Shown: piece by piece, positions 35,461-47,455 of the stretch
How the letters are laid out: the number at the start of each line of letters is the position of its first letter
Position numbering within the stretch: position 1 is the stretch's first letter
Source: Pelomonas aquatica
GTDB taxonomy: Bacteria > Pseudomonadota > Gammaproteobacteria > Burkholderiales > Burkholderiaceae_C
Assembly (NCBI RefSeq): GCF_026712205.1
Contig: NZ_JAPPUW010000005.1
Span: 124,001 to 188,000 of the forward strand
DNA: 64,000 bases
Direction of reading: 5' to 3'
The notes under the pieces: generated by a model
Database searches by the model: none
The model's input: only the letters and a program-made list of their open reading frames with translations
Told to the model about the DNA's origin: nothing
Made by a program: the position numbers and the translations under genes

Positions 35461-36581
35461 TCACCCGGGTGAGCGGCTAGGGGCCGCGGTCACGCCGGGC
35501 TTGATGAGCGGCGCCGCCACGAGCTCGGCCATGGTGACCTTGGCGTCCTTCGTAAGACGGCGGCGACCATGATGAAACGTCACCTGCTCCTGGTCTTTGA
35601 AGGCCGCGTCGAGGCGTTTGGCCAACCCGCCGGGCGTCAAGTGCGTGTACCGCAACAGCATGCGAGTGTCCTGGTGGCCGCTGAAAGCCTGCAAGTCGAT
35701 AAGCGAGATGCCCCCAGGGAGCAGGCTGCCGGCTTCAGCGACACGGGAGATGGCCTCGTGGCGGAGGTCATGAATGCGAAGGCGGTCATCCCCTTCGGTC
35801 GCTATCCCGGCGGCTTTGCAGATGCGCTTCCATGCCTTGCGCAGATACGCCACGGTGATAGGAAAGACGTACTCGCTGGTCCTGGGAAGTTCCTTCAGCC
35901 ATGGATGCGCCACTTGTCAATCGCGACGCGACACACGCGCGAGATGACGTCCAACTCGCGATTGATGGTTGCGGGGTCCACGTCCTCGGAGCGCTCGTCG
36001 ACGTAGCGCTGAAGGTCGGTCGGCCCGATCTCGGAGAACGGCTTGAGGATGAACTTGGCCGCTTCGTTGGGCTCTGACATGCGGTGCCCGTTGGGCTTCG
36101 GGATGCGCAAGTTGCGGTCTTCAGGATTCTTGTGCGCTGCGTGGACCTCGGCGATGTCCTGCCGCGGGAGCCCGGCATCGACCAGCCAAGAGTTGATTTG
36201 GTAGGCCCCAATCAAGAAGCTCTTCAGGCGAGGAGCCTCCTCCCAGAGGTAGCGAATCACCAGGTCGGAAAGCTTGAGCTTGTGACCCTCGGTGTAGTCC
36301 ACGAAGAGACCGTGGTACTGGTCCGCCTCGACCCTCTTCTTGATTGCGTCGGCTTCTGCCGCGCTACCTGCCGACTTGCTGACGCGCTTGCCATACTCGT
36401 CCTTCCAACGCACGAGATAGCTCTCGTCGAGAACAGAGAGCAGGGGCTTGTGACCAGCTTCTTTGAGCTCAGCCACGTAGGCCGTTGCGGCCTCAGACTT
36501 GTCGTAGGGGAAGCACTTCGTGAGGTCGTCGCGCTTCTTGACGCTGACCTGGGTGCGGGACTTGTTTTCAATGCTTGCCAT
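35461..36581 (-). pseudogene. Site-specific integrase, disrupted by frameshift and internal deletion
   Basis: The N-terminal half (frame ending at 35895) has the SAM-like core-binding domain, from TQVSVKKRDDLTKCFPYDKSEAATAYV to EIGPTDLQRYVDERSEDVDPATINRELDVISRVCRVAIDKWRIH. The C-terminal half lies in another frame (35461-35913) and has ELPRTSEYVFP, RIHDLRHEAISRVAE and LQAFSGHQDTRMLLRYTHLTP with catalytic His, Arg, His and Tyr. About 130 residues between them, including the first catalytic Arg, appear to be deleted, so the enzyme should be inactive. It lies immediately 3' of tRNA-Pro, the usual attachment position. Alternative upstream starts exist. Confidence 0.82.
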
Positions 36582-36759
36582 GAGCGAGTTCAAACAGAAA
36601 GTTTCTGGAACTCGGTATAGGCAAGTACAGGTGGCATGACGCGAACTTTCTTCGCGTTGGCGGTACATGGCGTACCACCGATTTACCACCATAGTCCCCT
36701 TGGTGTCCTCAGCGACGAAGTCCGTGGTTGGATAAGTCGTTGATTTACAAAGGGAATCC

Positions 36760-36836
36760 TGGTCGGGGTGAGAGGATTCGAACCTCCGGCCTCTACGTCC
36801 CGAACGTAGCGCTCTACCAGGCTAAGCTACACCCCG
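36760..36836 (-). tRNA. tRNA-Pro (anticodon CGG)
   Basis: 77 nt on the minus strand with acceptor stem CGGGGTG/CACCCCG, encoded ACCA 3' end, T-loop TTCGAAT, and anticodon stem CTACG/CGTAG holding loop TTCGGGA (anticodon CGG). It is 30 bp downstream of ispB on the same strand. A disrupted integrase lies just beyond its 3' end, so this tRNA is the likely integration site of the former island. Confidence 0.97.
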
Positions 36837-36866
36837 ATGTCTTCAGCTCTTCCGGTTGGCCGTCAT

Positions 36867-37862
36867 TCAGGAGTGACGCTCAACCGACTGAATTGCGAAT
36901 TCTAGCAGAGATTCTGTCCACTTGTTGGGAGGTAGCAGCTTGAGGCAGTCGCTGGCATGTCTGGCCTCGGTGCGGGCGACTTCGCGTGTGGACTCGAGTG
37001 CGCCCGTGGCCCGCACGATGGCGACGATCTCGGCCAGCTTCTCCAGCTCGCCGTGCTCAATCGCATGGCGCAGCATGGCGCGCTGTTCGGGCGCGGCGCG
37101 CTCCATCGCGATCAGCAGCGGCAGCGTCGTCTTGCCTTCGCGCAGATCGTCGCCGATGTTCTTGCCGAGTTCGTGCGCGTCGCCCTCGTAATCCAGCACG
37201 TCGTCGATGAGCTGGAAGGCCGTGCCCAGCGCGCGGCCGTAGGCGGCGCAGGCTTCCTCGACTTCCGGCGTCGCGTTCGCCAGCACGGCGCCCAGGCGGG
37301 CGCTGGCCTCGAAGAGCTTGGCGGTCTTGAAGCGGATGACGCGCAGATAACTCTCGACGGTGATGTCGGGGTCGTGCATGTTCATCAGTTGCAGGACCTC
37401 GCCCTCGGCGATGACATTGGTGGCCTCGGCCAGCACTTCCAGCACGCGCATGCGGTCCACCGACACCATCATCTGGAAGGCGCGCGAGTAGAGGAAGTCG
37501 CCCACCAGCACGCTGGCCGCGTTGCCGAACAATGCATTGGCGGTCGGTTTGCCGCGACGCAGCGACGACTCGTCGACGACGTCGTCGTGCAGCAGCGTTG
37601 CCGTGTGGATGAATTCGACGACGGCGGCCAGTTCGAAGCGTTCGGGGCGGTCGAAGCCCAGCGCGTTGGCGAACAGCAGCACGAGCTTGGGGCGCATGCG
37701 CTTGCCGCCGGCATGCACGATGTAGTGGGCGATCTGGTCGATCAGCGCCACGTCGGAGCTCAGGCGCCGGCCGATGACGGCATCGACCTGGGCCATTTCT
37801 GCGGCCAACAGGGCGAGAACCTCGGCAACTTGGGAAGGGGGCGAGGTTGACTCGACGCGCAC
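36867..37862 (-). CDS. ispB: Octaprenyl (polyprenyl) diphosphate synthase IspB
   Basis: Trans-isoprenyl diphosphate synthase that makes the side chain of ubiquinone. It is 331 aa from a GTG start that fits the length of the E. coli protein. The first Asp-rich motif is LLHDDVVDESSLRRGKPTAN and the second AFQLIDDVLDYEGDAHELGKNIGDDLREGKTTLPLL. GGKRMRPKLV is the diphosphate-binding motif. It is divergent from rplU, the usual arrangement in Beta- and Gammaproteobacteria. Confidence 0.95.
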   Translation of the reverse strand: MRVESTSPPSQVAEVLALLAAEMAQVDAVIGRRLSSDVALIDQIAHYIVHAGGKRMRPKLVLLFANALGFDRPERFELAAVVEFIHTATLLHDDVVDESSLRRGKPTANALFGNAASVLVGDFLYSRAFQMMVSVDRMRVLEVLAEATNVIAEGEVLQLMNMHDPDITVESYLRVIRFKTAKLFEASARLGAVLANATPEVEEACAAYGRALGTAFQLIDDVLDYEGDAHELGKNIGDDLREGKTTLPLLIAMERAAPEQRAMLRHAIEHGELEKLAEIVAIVRATGALESTREVARTEARHASDCLKLLPPNKWTESLLEFAIQSVERHS

Positions 37863-37978
37863 TCTGGACTCTCAGGTTGGGAATCGCGGGATTATAGGAA
37901 GCGGGCACTCGCGTCCCGGCCTTGTGCGGCAGTGTGGTTTGTGCTCGGGCCTGCGTGTGCAGGGCGGAAGATGGGGCA

Positions 37979-38008
37979 TTGCCTGCCGGCGTAGGCTCAG
38001 GGTATACT
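37979..38008 (+). promoter_or_regulatory. Sigma-70-type promoter for rplU-rpmA
   Basis: TTGCCT (37979-37984) and TATACT (38003-38008) are separated by 18 bp in the 284-bp divergent gap between ispB and rplU. The predicted start leaves a leader of about 130 nt before rplU, long enough for ribosomal autoregulation. No other gene is seen in the gap. Confidence 0.6.
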
Positions 38009-38146
38009 CGTGGGCTCTTTGCGATTCGTGCGCCTTGGCGGGGTCGTGGAGAGGCAGGACTGACTAAAACCGACAAAAAGGCCTGGTAAACGCGGCGCGA
38101 GCCGTGGAGCCGGGTGAATGCACCCCCAGGGTGCGGAAGGATGAAT

Positions 38147-38458
38147 ATGTACGCGGTCATCAAAACCGGCGGCAAGCAGTACAAGGTTGCTGCCGGCGAA
38201 AAGATCAAGGTTGAACTGCTCGACGCGGAAGTCGGCGCTGAGGTCACCATCGACCAGGTGCTGGCCGTCGGCAACGGTGGCGAACTGAAGATCGGCGCTC
38301 CGCTGGTCGCCGGCGCCACGGTCAAGGCCACGGTCGTCAGCCACGGCAAGCACGACAAGGTTCGCATCTTCAAGATGCGCCGTCGCAAGCACTACAAGAA
38401 GAGCCAAGGCCATCGCCAGAACTACACCGAGCTGGAAATCAGCGCGGTCAACGGCTGA
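38147..38458 (+). CDS. rplU: 50S ribosomal protein L21
   Basis: 103 aa, the same length as E. coli L21. It begins [25 protein letters not shown] and has the basic end [23 protein letters not shown], both characteristic. The ATG at 38147 is chosen because GGAAGG lies 6 nt upstream. The ATG at 38141 abuts that site. It is a large-subunit protein contacting 23S rRNA, and is followed after 36 bp by rpmA. Confidence 0.98.
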   Translation: MYAVIKTGGKQYKVAAGEKIKVELLDAEVGAEVTIDQVLAVGNGGELKIGAPLVAGATVKATVVSHGKHDKVRIFKMRRRKHYKKSQGHRQNYTELEISAVNG

Positions 38459-38494
38459 TCCCAGTCGTCTTTCGCTAATTTCTAGGAGCTAAAC

Positions 38495-38758
38495 ATGGCA
38501 CAGAAAAAGGGCGGCGGTTCCACACGGAATGGCCGCGACTCCAAGCCCAAGATGCTGGGCGTCAAGGCTTACGGCGGTGAACTGATCTCCGCCGGCTCGA
38601 TCATCGTCCGCCAGCGCGGCACCAAGTTCCACCCCGGTGTGAACGTCGGCATCGGCAAGGACCACACGCTGTTCGCGCTGGTCGACGGCCATGTCAGCTT
38701 CACCACCAAGGGTGCAAGCAACCGCGCGACGGTCGTCGTCACGCCGCTGGCCGCCTGA
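38495..38758 (+). CDS. rpmA: 50S ribosomal protein L27
   Basis: 87 aa beginning [24 protein letters not shown], with the N-terminal tail that reaches the peptidyl transferase centre, and [29 protein letters not shown] precedes the start by 7 nt. It is cotranscribed with rplU. Two hairpins follow the stop, and obgE begins after them. Confidence 0.98.
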   Translation: MAQKKGGGSTRNGRDSKPKMLGVKAYGGELISAGSIIVRQRGTKFHPGVNVGIGKDHTLFALVDGHVSFTTKGASNRATVVVTPLAA

Positions 38759-38770
38759 GGCGCCAGCCGT

Positions 38771-38822
38771 TTCGGGCGCACCTGACGCCCGAACATCCAA
38801 GCCCCGGCCTGCCGGGGCTTTG
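38771..38822 (+). terminator. Tandem hairpins between rpmA and obgE
   Basis: TTCGGGCG/CGCCCGAA (38771-38778, 38786-38793) forms an 8-bp stem. AAGCCCCGG/CCGGGGCTT (38799-38807, 38812-38820) forms a 9-bp stem followed by TGTC. The second resembles an intrinsic terminator with a weak U tract, and may reduce read-through from the abundant ribosomal protein message into obgE. Confidence 0.6.
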
Positions 38823-38832
38823 TCATTTCTGA

Positions 38833-41072
<2,240 letters not shown>

Positions 41073-41086
41073 GGGCGGAGGCTGCG

Positions 41087-41680
41087 TCAGCTCTGCGGCT
41101 CGCCCTCCGGCGGCGCCGTCGTCGTCTCCAGCGGCATCGGCCCGCTGTTGCGCTCGCCGCGGTGGGCCGGCCGCATGCCGGCGCGCAGATAGCGGTTGTG
41201 GTGGTTGATGCGCGGCAGGAAGCGCGCAAGCTCCGTCAGCGCCATCTCGTACACGCCGCGCTTGAACTCGATGACGGCCTCCAGCGGCACCCAGTATTCA
41301 TTCCAGCGCCAGGCGTCGAACTCCGGGTGGTCGGTGGCGCGCAGGTTCATGTCGCAGTCGCGGCCCGTCAGCTGCAGCAGGAACCAGATCTGCTTCTGGC
41401 CCTTGTAGTGGCCGCGCGCGTCGCGGCGGATGAAGTGCTCGGGCACCTCGTAGCGCAGCCAGTCGCGAGTCCGCGCGATGATGCGCACATGCTCGGGAAT
41501 CAGCCCCACTTCCTCGTGGAGCTCTCGGAACATCGCCTGCTCAGGCGTTTCACCGTGCTTGATGCCCCCCTGCGGGAACTGCCATGAGTGCGTCCGGATG
41601 CGTTTGCCCCAGAACACCTCGTTGCGCTGGTTGAGCAGGATGATGCCGACGTTGGGGCGGAAGCCTTCACGGTCGAGCAT
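41087..41680 (-). CDS. rppH: RNA pyrophosphohydrolase RppH
   Basis: 197-aa Nudix hydrolase that removes pyrophosphate from mRNA 5' ends and so starts decay. It begins [28 protein letters not shown] and contains the Nudix box [23 protein letters not shown]. The ATG at 41680 matches the family start and has GAGG at 6-nt spacing. A TTG four codons upstream is rejected. A C-terminal extension (about 35 residues, Arg- and Pro-rich) is longer than in E. coli. Divergent from proS. Confidence 0.94.
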   Translation of the reverse strand: MLDREGFRPNVGIILLNQRNEVFWGKRIRTHSWQFPQGGIKHGETPEQAMFRELHEEVGLIPEHVRIIARTRDWLRYEVPEHFIRRDARGHYKGQKQIWFLLQLTGRDCDMNLRATDHPEFDAWRWNEYWVPLEAVIEFKRGVYEMALTELARFLPRINHHNRYLRAGMRPAHRGERNSGPMPLETTTAPPEGEPQS

Positions 41681-41781
41681 AATCAACCTCAAATCTCTAG
41701 TTGGTTCGATTATTGCATCGGGCCGCGATTGCGGTGGCGCCCTCGCTAACCCGGAGATTTCTCCCTGTTTTGTCGTGACTT

Positions 41782-41801
41782 GGCCGGGTTTTCACCCGGC
41801 C
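41782..41801 (+). promoter_or_regulatory. Hairpin in the proS leader
   Basis: GGCCGGGT (41782-41789) and ACCCGGCC (41794-41801) form a perfect 8-bp stem with loop TTTC, 19 bp before the proS ATG. It would be the last structure in the 5' untranslated region. Whether it acts in attenuation, translation control or not at all cannot be told from one sequence. Confidence 0.4.
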
Positions 41802-41820
41802 TTCGCATTCCGGTCCGCCC

Positions 41821-43563
41821 ATGAAAGCCTCCCAGTTCTTTGTCTCCACGCTCAAGGAAGCCCCCGCCGATGCCGAGGTCGTCAGCCACAAGCTGATGAT
41901 GCGCGCCGGCATGATCAAGCGCCTGGGCGCCGGCATTTACAACTACATGCCCATGGGTTTGCGGGTCATCCGCAAGGTCGAGAAGATCATCCGCGAGGAG
42001 ATGGACGCGGCCGGCGCCATCGAGTGCCTGATGCCCGTCATCCAGCCCGCCGAGCTGTGGCAGGAGACCGGCCGCTTCGACAAGATGGGCCCCGAGCTGC
42101 TGCGCGTGAAGGATCGCCATGGCCGCGACTTCATCGTGCAGCCGACGAGCGAAGAGGTCATCACCGACATCGCCCGCCAGGAGCTGCGCAGCTACCGCCA
42201 GCTGCCGAAAAATTTCTATCACATCCAGACCAAGTTCCGCGACGAGCGCCGGCCGCGATTCGGCGTCATGCGCGGGCGCGAGTTCACGATGAAGGACGCC
42301 TATTCCTTCGACCGTGACGTCGCTGCCGCCGGTCGCAGCTACGACAATATGTACGCGGCCTACTGCAAGATCTTCGACCGCCTTGGCCTGCAGTACCGCG
42401 CCGTCGCGGCCGACACCGGCGCCATCGGCGGCGACCGCTCGCACGAGTTCCAGGTCATCGCCGAGGCCGGCGAGGACGCCATCGTCTACTGCCCGACCAG
42501 CGACTACGCGGCCAATATCGAGCTGGCCGAAGGCCTGGCGCTGACCGCCTCGCGCGGCGCGGCGACGCAGGCGCTGGCCAAGACGCCCACGCCGGGCAAG
42601 AGCACCTGTGAGGACGTGGCCGCGCTGCTGGGCCTGCCGCTGGCGCAGACCGTGAAGTCGCTGGTGCTGGCCACCGACGAGCTGGACAAGGACGGCGTCG
42701 TCACCAAGACGCAAGTCTGGCTGCTGCTGGTGCGTGGCGACCACGACCTGAACGAAGTGAAGGCCGGCAAGGTCGAAGGGCTCAAGGGCGGCTTCCGCTT
42801 TGCGACCATGGGCGAGATCGAGTCGCGCTTCGGCTGCAAGCCGGGCTACCTCGGACCCATCGGTGCGAAGGACGTCAGGATCGTGGCCGACCGCACCGTT
42901 GCCAACATGGCCGACTTCGTCTGCGGCGCCAACGAGCTGGACTTCCACCTGACCGGCGTGAACTGGGGCCGCGACCTGCCCGAGCCCGATCTCGTCGCCG
43001 ACATCCGCAACGTCGTCGCGGGCGACCCCTCGCCGGACGGCAAGGGCGTACTGGCCATCCAGCGCGGCATCGAGGTGGGCCAGGTGTTCTACCTCGGCAC
43101 CAAGTATTCGGCCGCGATGAACGCGAGCTTCCTCGACGAGAACGGCAAGCCCGCGCTGATGGAGATGGGCTGCTACGGCATCGGTGTGACCCGCATCCTC
43201 GGTGCCGCCATCGAGCAGAACAACGATGCGCGCGGCATCGTCTGGCCGGACTCGATCGCGCCCTTCACCGTTGTCCTCTGCCCCATCGGCATGGACCGCA
43301 GCGACGAGGTCAAGACGGTCGCGTTCAGGCTCTACGACGAGATCAAGGGCCTCGGCATCGACGTGCTGCTGGACGACCGCGGCGAGCGCCCGGGCGCGAT
43401 GTTTGCGGACTGGGAGCTGATCGGTATCCCGCATCGCGTCGTGCTGGGCGACCGCGGCCTGAAGGAAGGCCTGGTCGAGTACCAGGGCCGGCGCGACGAG
43501 GCCGCGACCAAGCTGGCCGTCGGCGAAGTCGTCGGCCATCTGAAGGGCCTGCTCAAGCTTTGA
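41821..43563 (+). CDS. proS: Prolyl-tRNA synthetase
   Basis: 580-aa class II aminoacyl-tRNA synthetase charging tRNA-Pro. Motif 1 region [46 protein letters not shown], motif 2 [25 protein letters not shown], and motif 3 [18 protein letters not shown] are present. The editing (INS) domain occupies about residues 225-400 and contains [10 protein letters not shown] and [14 protein letters not shown], so this is the bacterial type with Ala-tRNA-Pro editing. The C-terminal anticodon-binding domain follows. The stop overlaps the start of the next gene by one base (TGATG). Confidence 0.97.
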   Translation: MKASQFFVSTLKEAPADAEVVSHKLMMRAGMIKRLGAGIYNYMPMGLRVIRKVEKIIREEMDAAGAIECLMPVIQPAELWQETGRFDKMGPELLRVKDRHGRDFIVQPTSEEVITDIARQELRSYRQLPKNFYHIQTKFRDERRPRFGVMRGREFTMKDAYSFDRDVAAAGRSYDNMYAAYCKIFDRLGLQYRAVAADTGAIGGDRSHEFQVIAEAGEDAIVYCPTSDYAANIELAEGLALTASRGAATQALAKTPTPGKSTCEDVAALLGLPLAQTVKSLVLATDELDKDGVVTKTQVWLLLVRGDHDLNEVKAGKVEGLKGGFRFATMGEIESRFGCKPGYLGPIGAKDVRIVADRTVANMADFVCGANELDFHLTGVNWGRDLPEPDLVADIRNVVAGDPSPDGKGVLAIQRGIEVGQVFYLGTKYSAAMNASFLDENGKPALMEMGCYGIGVTRILGAAIEQNNDARGIVWPDSIAPFTVVLCPIGMDRSDEVKTVAFRLYDEIKGLGIDVLLDDRGERPGAMFADWELIGIPHRVVLGDRGLKEGLVEYQGRRDEAATKLAVGEVVGHLKGLLKL

Positions 43564-44168
43564 TGAAGCGGCGCGTCGCGGTAGCCAGCCTGCTCGCCGC
43601 GCCGCTGCTCGCGCGGGCCGGCGCGCAGATCGAGGAGCCGCTGGCGGATGCGGTCCGCTCGGCGCTGAGCGCTTCCATCGCCCAGGCCGCGCCGCCGCGG
43701 CCCAAGTTCGGCAACGAGATCGAGGCCCGCATGGCCTATCTGCGCTGGCTGGGCACGATGAGCGAGAAGCTCAAGAGCCGCAAGACCGAGACGCAGATCC
43801 GCATCGAGTTCCTCGAGACCGTCTGGTACGAGGCCAAGCGCGCGGGCCTGGAGCCCAGCCTGGTGCTCGGCCTGGTGCAGGTCGAGAGCGGCTTTCGCAA
43901 GTACGCGATCAGCGTGGCCGGCGCGCGGGGCTATATGCAGGTCATGCCCTTCTGGACGCGCAGCATCGGTGACGGCGACGCCTCGCGCCTCTTCCATATG
44001 CAGAGCAATCTGCGCTTCGGCTGCGTGATCCTGCGCCATTACCTCGACGTCGAGCGTGGCGACATGTTCCTCGCGCTGGGGCGCTACAACGGCAGCCGCG
44101 GCCGGCCGGAGTATCCGAGCGCCGTCTTCGCCGCACGGCGTCAGTGGCTGCTGCCGGGCGAGAAGTGA
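43563..44168 (+). CDS. Lytic transglycosylase
   Basis: 201-aa periplasmic peptidoglycan-cleaving enzyme of the SLT (GH23) type. A signal sequence ([21 protein letters not shown]) is followed by the transglycosylase domain: VWYEAKRAGLEPSLVLGLVQVESGFRKYAISVAGARGYMQVMPFWTRSIG, where Glu in VQVESGF is the catalytic acid and GYMQVMP the family motif. The ATG shares its A with the proS stop. A TTG one codon earlier is not needed. The same proS-transglycosylase pair is common in Burkholderiales. Confidence 0.92.
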   Translation: MKRRVAVASLLAAPLLARAGAQIEEPLADAVRSALSASIAQAAPPRPKFGNEIEARMAYLRWLGTMSEKLKSRKTETQIRIEFLETVWYEAKRAGLEPSLVLGLVQVESGFRKYAISVAGARGYMQVMPFWTRSIGDGDASRLFHMQSNLRFGCVILRHYLDVERGDMFLALGRYNGSRGRPEYPSAVFAARRQWLLPGEK

Positions 44169-44251
44169 CCGCGGGCTTTCCCGCCGTGGCTTGTGGCAGA
44201 GGCGATCGCATCCGTTAGGCTGCGCGGCTTCGTCCACAAGACAGGCCCTCC

Positions 44252-46387
44252 ATGCCCGCCACAAGCCGCCTCGCGCCTTTCCTGCTTTCCACGCTTCTCG
44301 CTTCCGGCCTTGCCTGGGCCCAGCCTTCCGACAACCCGCTGCTCGCACCCAGCCCGCTGGCGCTGCAGTATCCGCAGTTCGACAAGCTGCGCGACGAGCA
44401 CTTCGCGCCCGCGCTGGACCGCGGCATGGCCGAGCAGCTCGCCGAGGTGCAGGCCATCGCCGACAACCCCGCGGCGCCCAGCTTCGACAACACCATCCTC
44501 GCGCTGGAGAAGAGCGGCCGCCTGCTGTCGCGCGCGACGACGCTGCTGTTCAACCTGATCGGCGCCGACGTGAACCCGGCCCGCCAGCAGCTGCAGACCG
44601 ATTACGCACCCAAGCTCTCCGCGCAGCGCGACGCGGTGCTGCTCAACCCCAAGCTGTTCGCCCGCGTCGAGGCCCTCTACGCCGCGCGCGACAAGGCCGC
44701 GCCGAACGCGGAAGCCAAGCGCCTCATCGAGCGCTACCACCGTGACATGGTGCGCGCCGGCGCGCGCCTGAACGACGAGCAGAAGGCGCGCATGAAGGCC
44801 ATCAACGCCGAGCTGGCGACGCTGGGCGCGCAGTTCAACAAGGCCGTGCTGGCCGAGGTGAACGACTCGGCCGTCGTCGTCGACAGCGCCGAGGAACTGG
44901 CCGGCCTGAGCCCCGCGCAGATCGCCGCGGCGGCCGATGCGGCCAGGACGCGCGGCCTGGACGGCAAATACCTGATCGCGCTGCTGAACACGACGATCCA
45001 GCCCTTCGAGACGGAGCTGCAGAATCGCGCGCTGCGCCAGCGCCTGCACGAGGCCTCCGTCGCCCGCGGCGCGCGCGGCAATGCCAACGACACGACGGGC
45101 ATCGTGTCCCGCGTGCTGGTGCTGCGCGAGGAGCGCGCGGCCCTGCTCGGCTATGCCACGCCCGCGGCCTTCGTGCTGGAGGAGGAGACGGCCAAGTCGA
45201 CCGACACCGTCAACGCGCTGCTGCGCCAGCTGGCGCCGGCGGCCGTGGCCTCGGCCAGGACGGAGGCCGCCGAACTGCAGAGGCTCATCGACGGCGACCA
45301 GGCTGCCAAGGGCCAGCCGGGCTTTGCGCTGCAGCCCTGGGACTGGAGCTTCTACGCCGACAAGCTGCGCGCCACCAAGTACGGCTTCGACGAGAGCCAG
45401 CTCAAGCCCTATCTGGAGATCGGCAGCGTGCTGGAGCGCGGCGTGTTCTTCGCGGCCCAGCAGCTCTATGGCATCAGCTTCAAGCGCCGCACCGACCTGC
45501 CGGTCTACCGCGACGACGTGCGCGTCTACGACGTGTTCGACACCCACGGCAAGCAGCTCGCCATCTTCATCGCCGACATGTATGCGCGGCCGAGCAAGCG
45601 CGGCGGCGCGTGGATGAACTCCTACGTCAGCCAGAACCCGCTTGAGGGCACGCAGCCCGTCGTGGCCAACCACCTCAACATCCCCAAGCCGGCGGCTGGC
45701 GAGCCGACGCTGCTGACCTGGGACGAGGTCAATACGATGTTCCACGAGTTCGGCCATGCGCTGCACTACATGTTCAACAAGGGCCGCTACCCCAGCCTGG
45801 CCCGCGTACCGCGCGACTTCGTCGAGTACCCGTCGCAGGTCAACGAGGTCTGGGCCGACTGGCCCAGCGTGCTGGCCAACTACGCCAGGCACTACCAGAC
45901 GGGCGCGCCCATGCCGCGCGAGCTGCTGGACAAGGTGGCGCGCGCCAAGCGCTTCAACCAGGGCTATGCGACGCTGTCCTATCTGGGCGCCGCCATCCTC
46001 GACCAGCGCCTGCACCAGCTCGGCGCGGGCCAGGCCCCGTCGGCCGACAAGCTGATGGGTTTCGAGGCCCAGGTGCTGAAGGAGGAGGGCGTCGACTTCG
46101 CGCCGGTGCCGCCGCGCTACCGCACGCCCTATTTCAGCCACATCATGGGCGGCTACGCGGCCGGCTACTACGCCTACATCTGGAGCGAGGTGCTGGACGC
46201 CGACACCGTGGGATGGCTGAAGGCCCACGGCGGCCTCAAGCGCGCCAACGGCGATGCGCTGCGCGGCAAGCTGCTGTCGCGCGGCGGCGGCGAGGACGCG
46301 ATGCTGCTGTTCCGCAACCTCGTCGGCCACGAGCCGGACATCAAGCCGCTGCTGGAGCGGCGCGGCCTGGTCGTGCAGAAGCCCTGA
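44252..46387 (+). CDS. M3-family metallopeptidase (Dcp-like)
   Basis: 711-aa zinc oligopeptidase/dipeptidyl carboxypeptidase. The zinc site HEFGHALHYMF lies near residue 498 within TWDEVNTMFHEFGHALHYMF, and the third ligand region is VEYPSQVNEVWADW. The N-terminal 25 residues are a signal sequence (FLLSTLLASGLAWAQPS), so it probably acts in the periplasm, unlike cytoplasmic OpdA. It follows the lytic transglycosylase gene by 83 bp on the same strand. Ends 4 bp before the convergent ubiX. Confidence 0.95.
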   Translation: MPATSRLAPFLLSTLLASGLAWAQPSDNPLLAPSPLALQYPQFDKLRDEHFAPALDRGMAEQLAEVQAIADNPAAPSFDNTILALEKSGRLLSRATTLLFNLIGADVNPARQQLQTDYAPKLSAQRDAVLLNPKLFARVEALYAARDKAAPNAEAKRLIERYHRDMVRAGARLNDEQKARMKAINAELATLGAQFNKAVLAEVNDSAVVVDSAEELAGLSPAQIAAAADAARTRGLDGKYLIALLNTTIQPFETELQNRALRQRLHEASVARGARGNANDTTGIVSRVLVLREERAALLGYATPAAFVLEEETAKSTDTVNALLRQLAPAAVASARTEAAELQRLIDGDQAAKGQPGFALQPWDWSFYADKLRATKYGFDESQLKPYLEIGSVLERGVFFAAQQLYGISFKRRTDLPVYRDDVRVYDVFDTHGKQLAIFIADMYARPSKRGGAWMNSYVSQNPLEGTQPVVANHLNIPKPAAGEPTLLTWDEVNTMFHEFGHALHYMFNKGRYPSLARVPRDFVEYPSQVNEVWADWPSVLANYARHYQTGAPMPRELLDKVARAKRFNQGYATLSYLGAAILDQRLHQLGAGQAPSADKLMGFEAQVLKEEGVDFAPVPPRYRTPYFSHIMGGYAAGYYAYIWSEVLDADTVGWLKAHGGLKRANGDALRGKLLSRGGGEDAMLLFRNLVGHEPDIKPLLERRGLVVQKP

Positions 46388-46391
46388 GACG

Positions 46392-46955
46392 CTACAGCCC
46401 GGCCCAGCTCTTGGGCTGGGCGGCCGCGATGCCGGCCAGTTCGAGCACGCGCTCGACGGTCTCGTCGACCATCTCGTCGATGGACTTGGGGTGGTGATAG
46501 AAGGCTGGCAGCGGCGGGAAGCAGATACCGCCCATCTCGGTCACCGCGACCATATTGCGCAGGTGGGCCAGGTTGAGCGGTGTCTCGCGCACCATCAGGA
46601 TCAACCGGCGGCGCTCCTTGAGCGTCACGTCGGCGGCGCGGGTCAGCAGGTTGTCGCCCAGGCCATGGGCGATCGCGGCCAGCGACTTCATCGAGCAGGG
46701 CGCGACGATCATCGCGGCGGTCGCGAAGCTGCCGCTGGCGATGCAGGCGCCGATGTCGCCGGGCGCGTAGGCCCGGGTCGCCTCGGCCTCCAGCGCCGAG
46801 CGGTCCAGGCCCAACTCGTGGTGGGCGTTCAGGATGCCGGCCGGCGTCGCGATCAGGTGGGTCTCGACGCCCAGCTCGCGCGAGCGGCGCAGCAGGCGCA
46901 GCGCATAGGCCGCGCCGGTCGCACCCGTCAGACCCACCACCAACCGTTGCGTCAT
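46392..46955 (-). CDS. ubiX: Flavin prenyltransferase UbiX
   Basis: 187-aa enzyme that prenylates FMN to make the cofactor of UbiD decarboxylase in ubiquinone synthesis. The sequence starts MTQRLVVGLTGATGAAYALRLL and contains IVAPCSMKSLAAIAHGLGDNLLTRAADVTLKERRRLILMVRETPLNLAHLRNM, the typical UbiX/Pad1 blocks. It is the distal gene of the hemA-prfA-prmC-grxD-ubiX set. Confidence 0.95.
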   Translation of the reverse strand: MTQRLVVGLTGATGAAYALRLLRRSRELGVETHLIATPAGILNAHHELGLDRSALEAEATRAYAPGDIGACIASGSFATAAMIVAPCSMKSLAAIAHGLGDNLLTRAADVTLKERRRLILMVRETPLNLAHLRNMVAVTEMGGICFPPLPAFYHHPKSIDEMVDETVERVLELAGIAAAQPKSWAGL

Positions 46956-47035
46956 GTCATCGAACCTTTGAAGCGCCCGCACGGGGCGGCGGAGTGCCCG
47001 ACCGAGCGACTGCCGTGGAACTGGCTTTGCCAGGC

Positions 47036-47071
47036 CACTGGCAGTGCCCCCTTGAGGGGGCGCGAAGCGCG
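47036..47071. repeat. Intergenic inverted-repeat element between grxD and ubiX
   Basis: CACTG-g-CAGTG, then GCCCCC-ttga-GGGGGC (47046-47061), then GCGC-gaa-GCGC-type repeats followed by TAGGGGGT. From memory, similar GC-rich elements are common between genes of this bacterial group. It may act as a processing or termination signal between grxD and ubiX. No gene is present in the 131-bp gap. Confidence 0.5.
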
Positions 47072-47086
47072 TAGGGGGTGGGCCGA

Positions 47087-47401
47087 TTACGCAGCAGTCA
47101 AGGCTTGCTGCAGCTCACCCGACTCGTACATCTCCATCATGATGTCCGAGCCGCCGATGAACTCGCCGCCGATGTAGAGCTGGGGGATGGTGGGCCAGTT
47201 GGCGTAGTCCTTGATGCCCTGGCGGACTTCCTCGTCTTCCAGCACGTTGAAGGTCTTCAGGTCGGTCGCGCCGGCGGCCTTCAGGATCTGGATGGCGCGG
47301 CCGGAGAAGCCGCACATCGGGAACTGGGCCGTGCCCTTCATGAAGAGCATGACGCGGTTGGACTTGACCAGGTCGGCTATGCGTTGCTGAACGTCGCTCA
47401 T
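47087..47401 (-). CDS. grxD: Monothiol glutaredoxin, Grx4 family
   Basis: 104-aa iron-sulfur-cluster-carrying glutaredoxin. The active site is C30-G-F-S33 in QFPMCGFSGRAIQIL, and the glutathione-binding blocks WPTIPQLYIGGEFIGGSDIMMEM are present. It takes part in Fe-S cluster transfer and iron sensing. It follows the outer-membrane protein gene by 54 bp and precedes ubiX. Confidence 0.96.
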   Translation of the reverse strand: MSDVQQRIADLVKSNRVMLFMKGTAQFPMCGFSGRAIQILKAAGATDLKTFNVLEDEEVRQGIKDYANWPTIPQLYIGGEFIGGSDIMMEMYESGELQQALTAA

Positions 47402-47455
47402 TGCAGTTCTCGGAAAGGCAAAGCCGTGATTATCCGAGACGCGAGCGGGTGGGCT

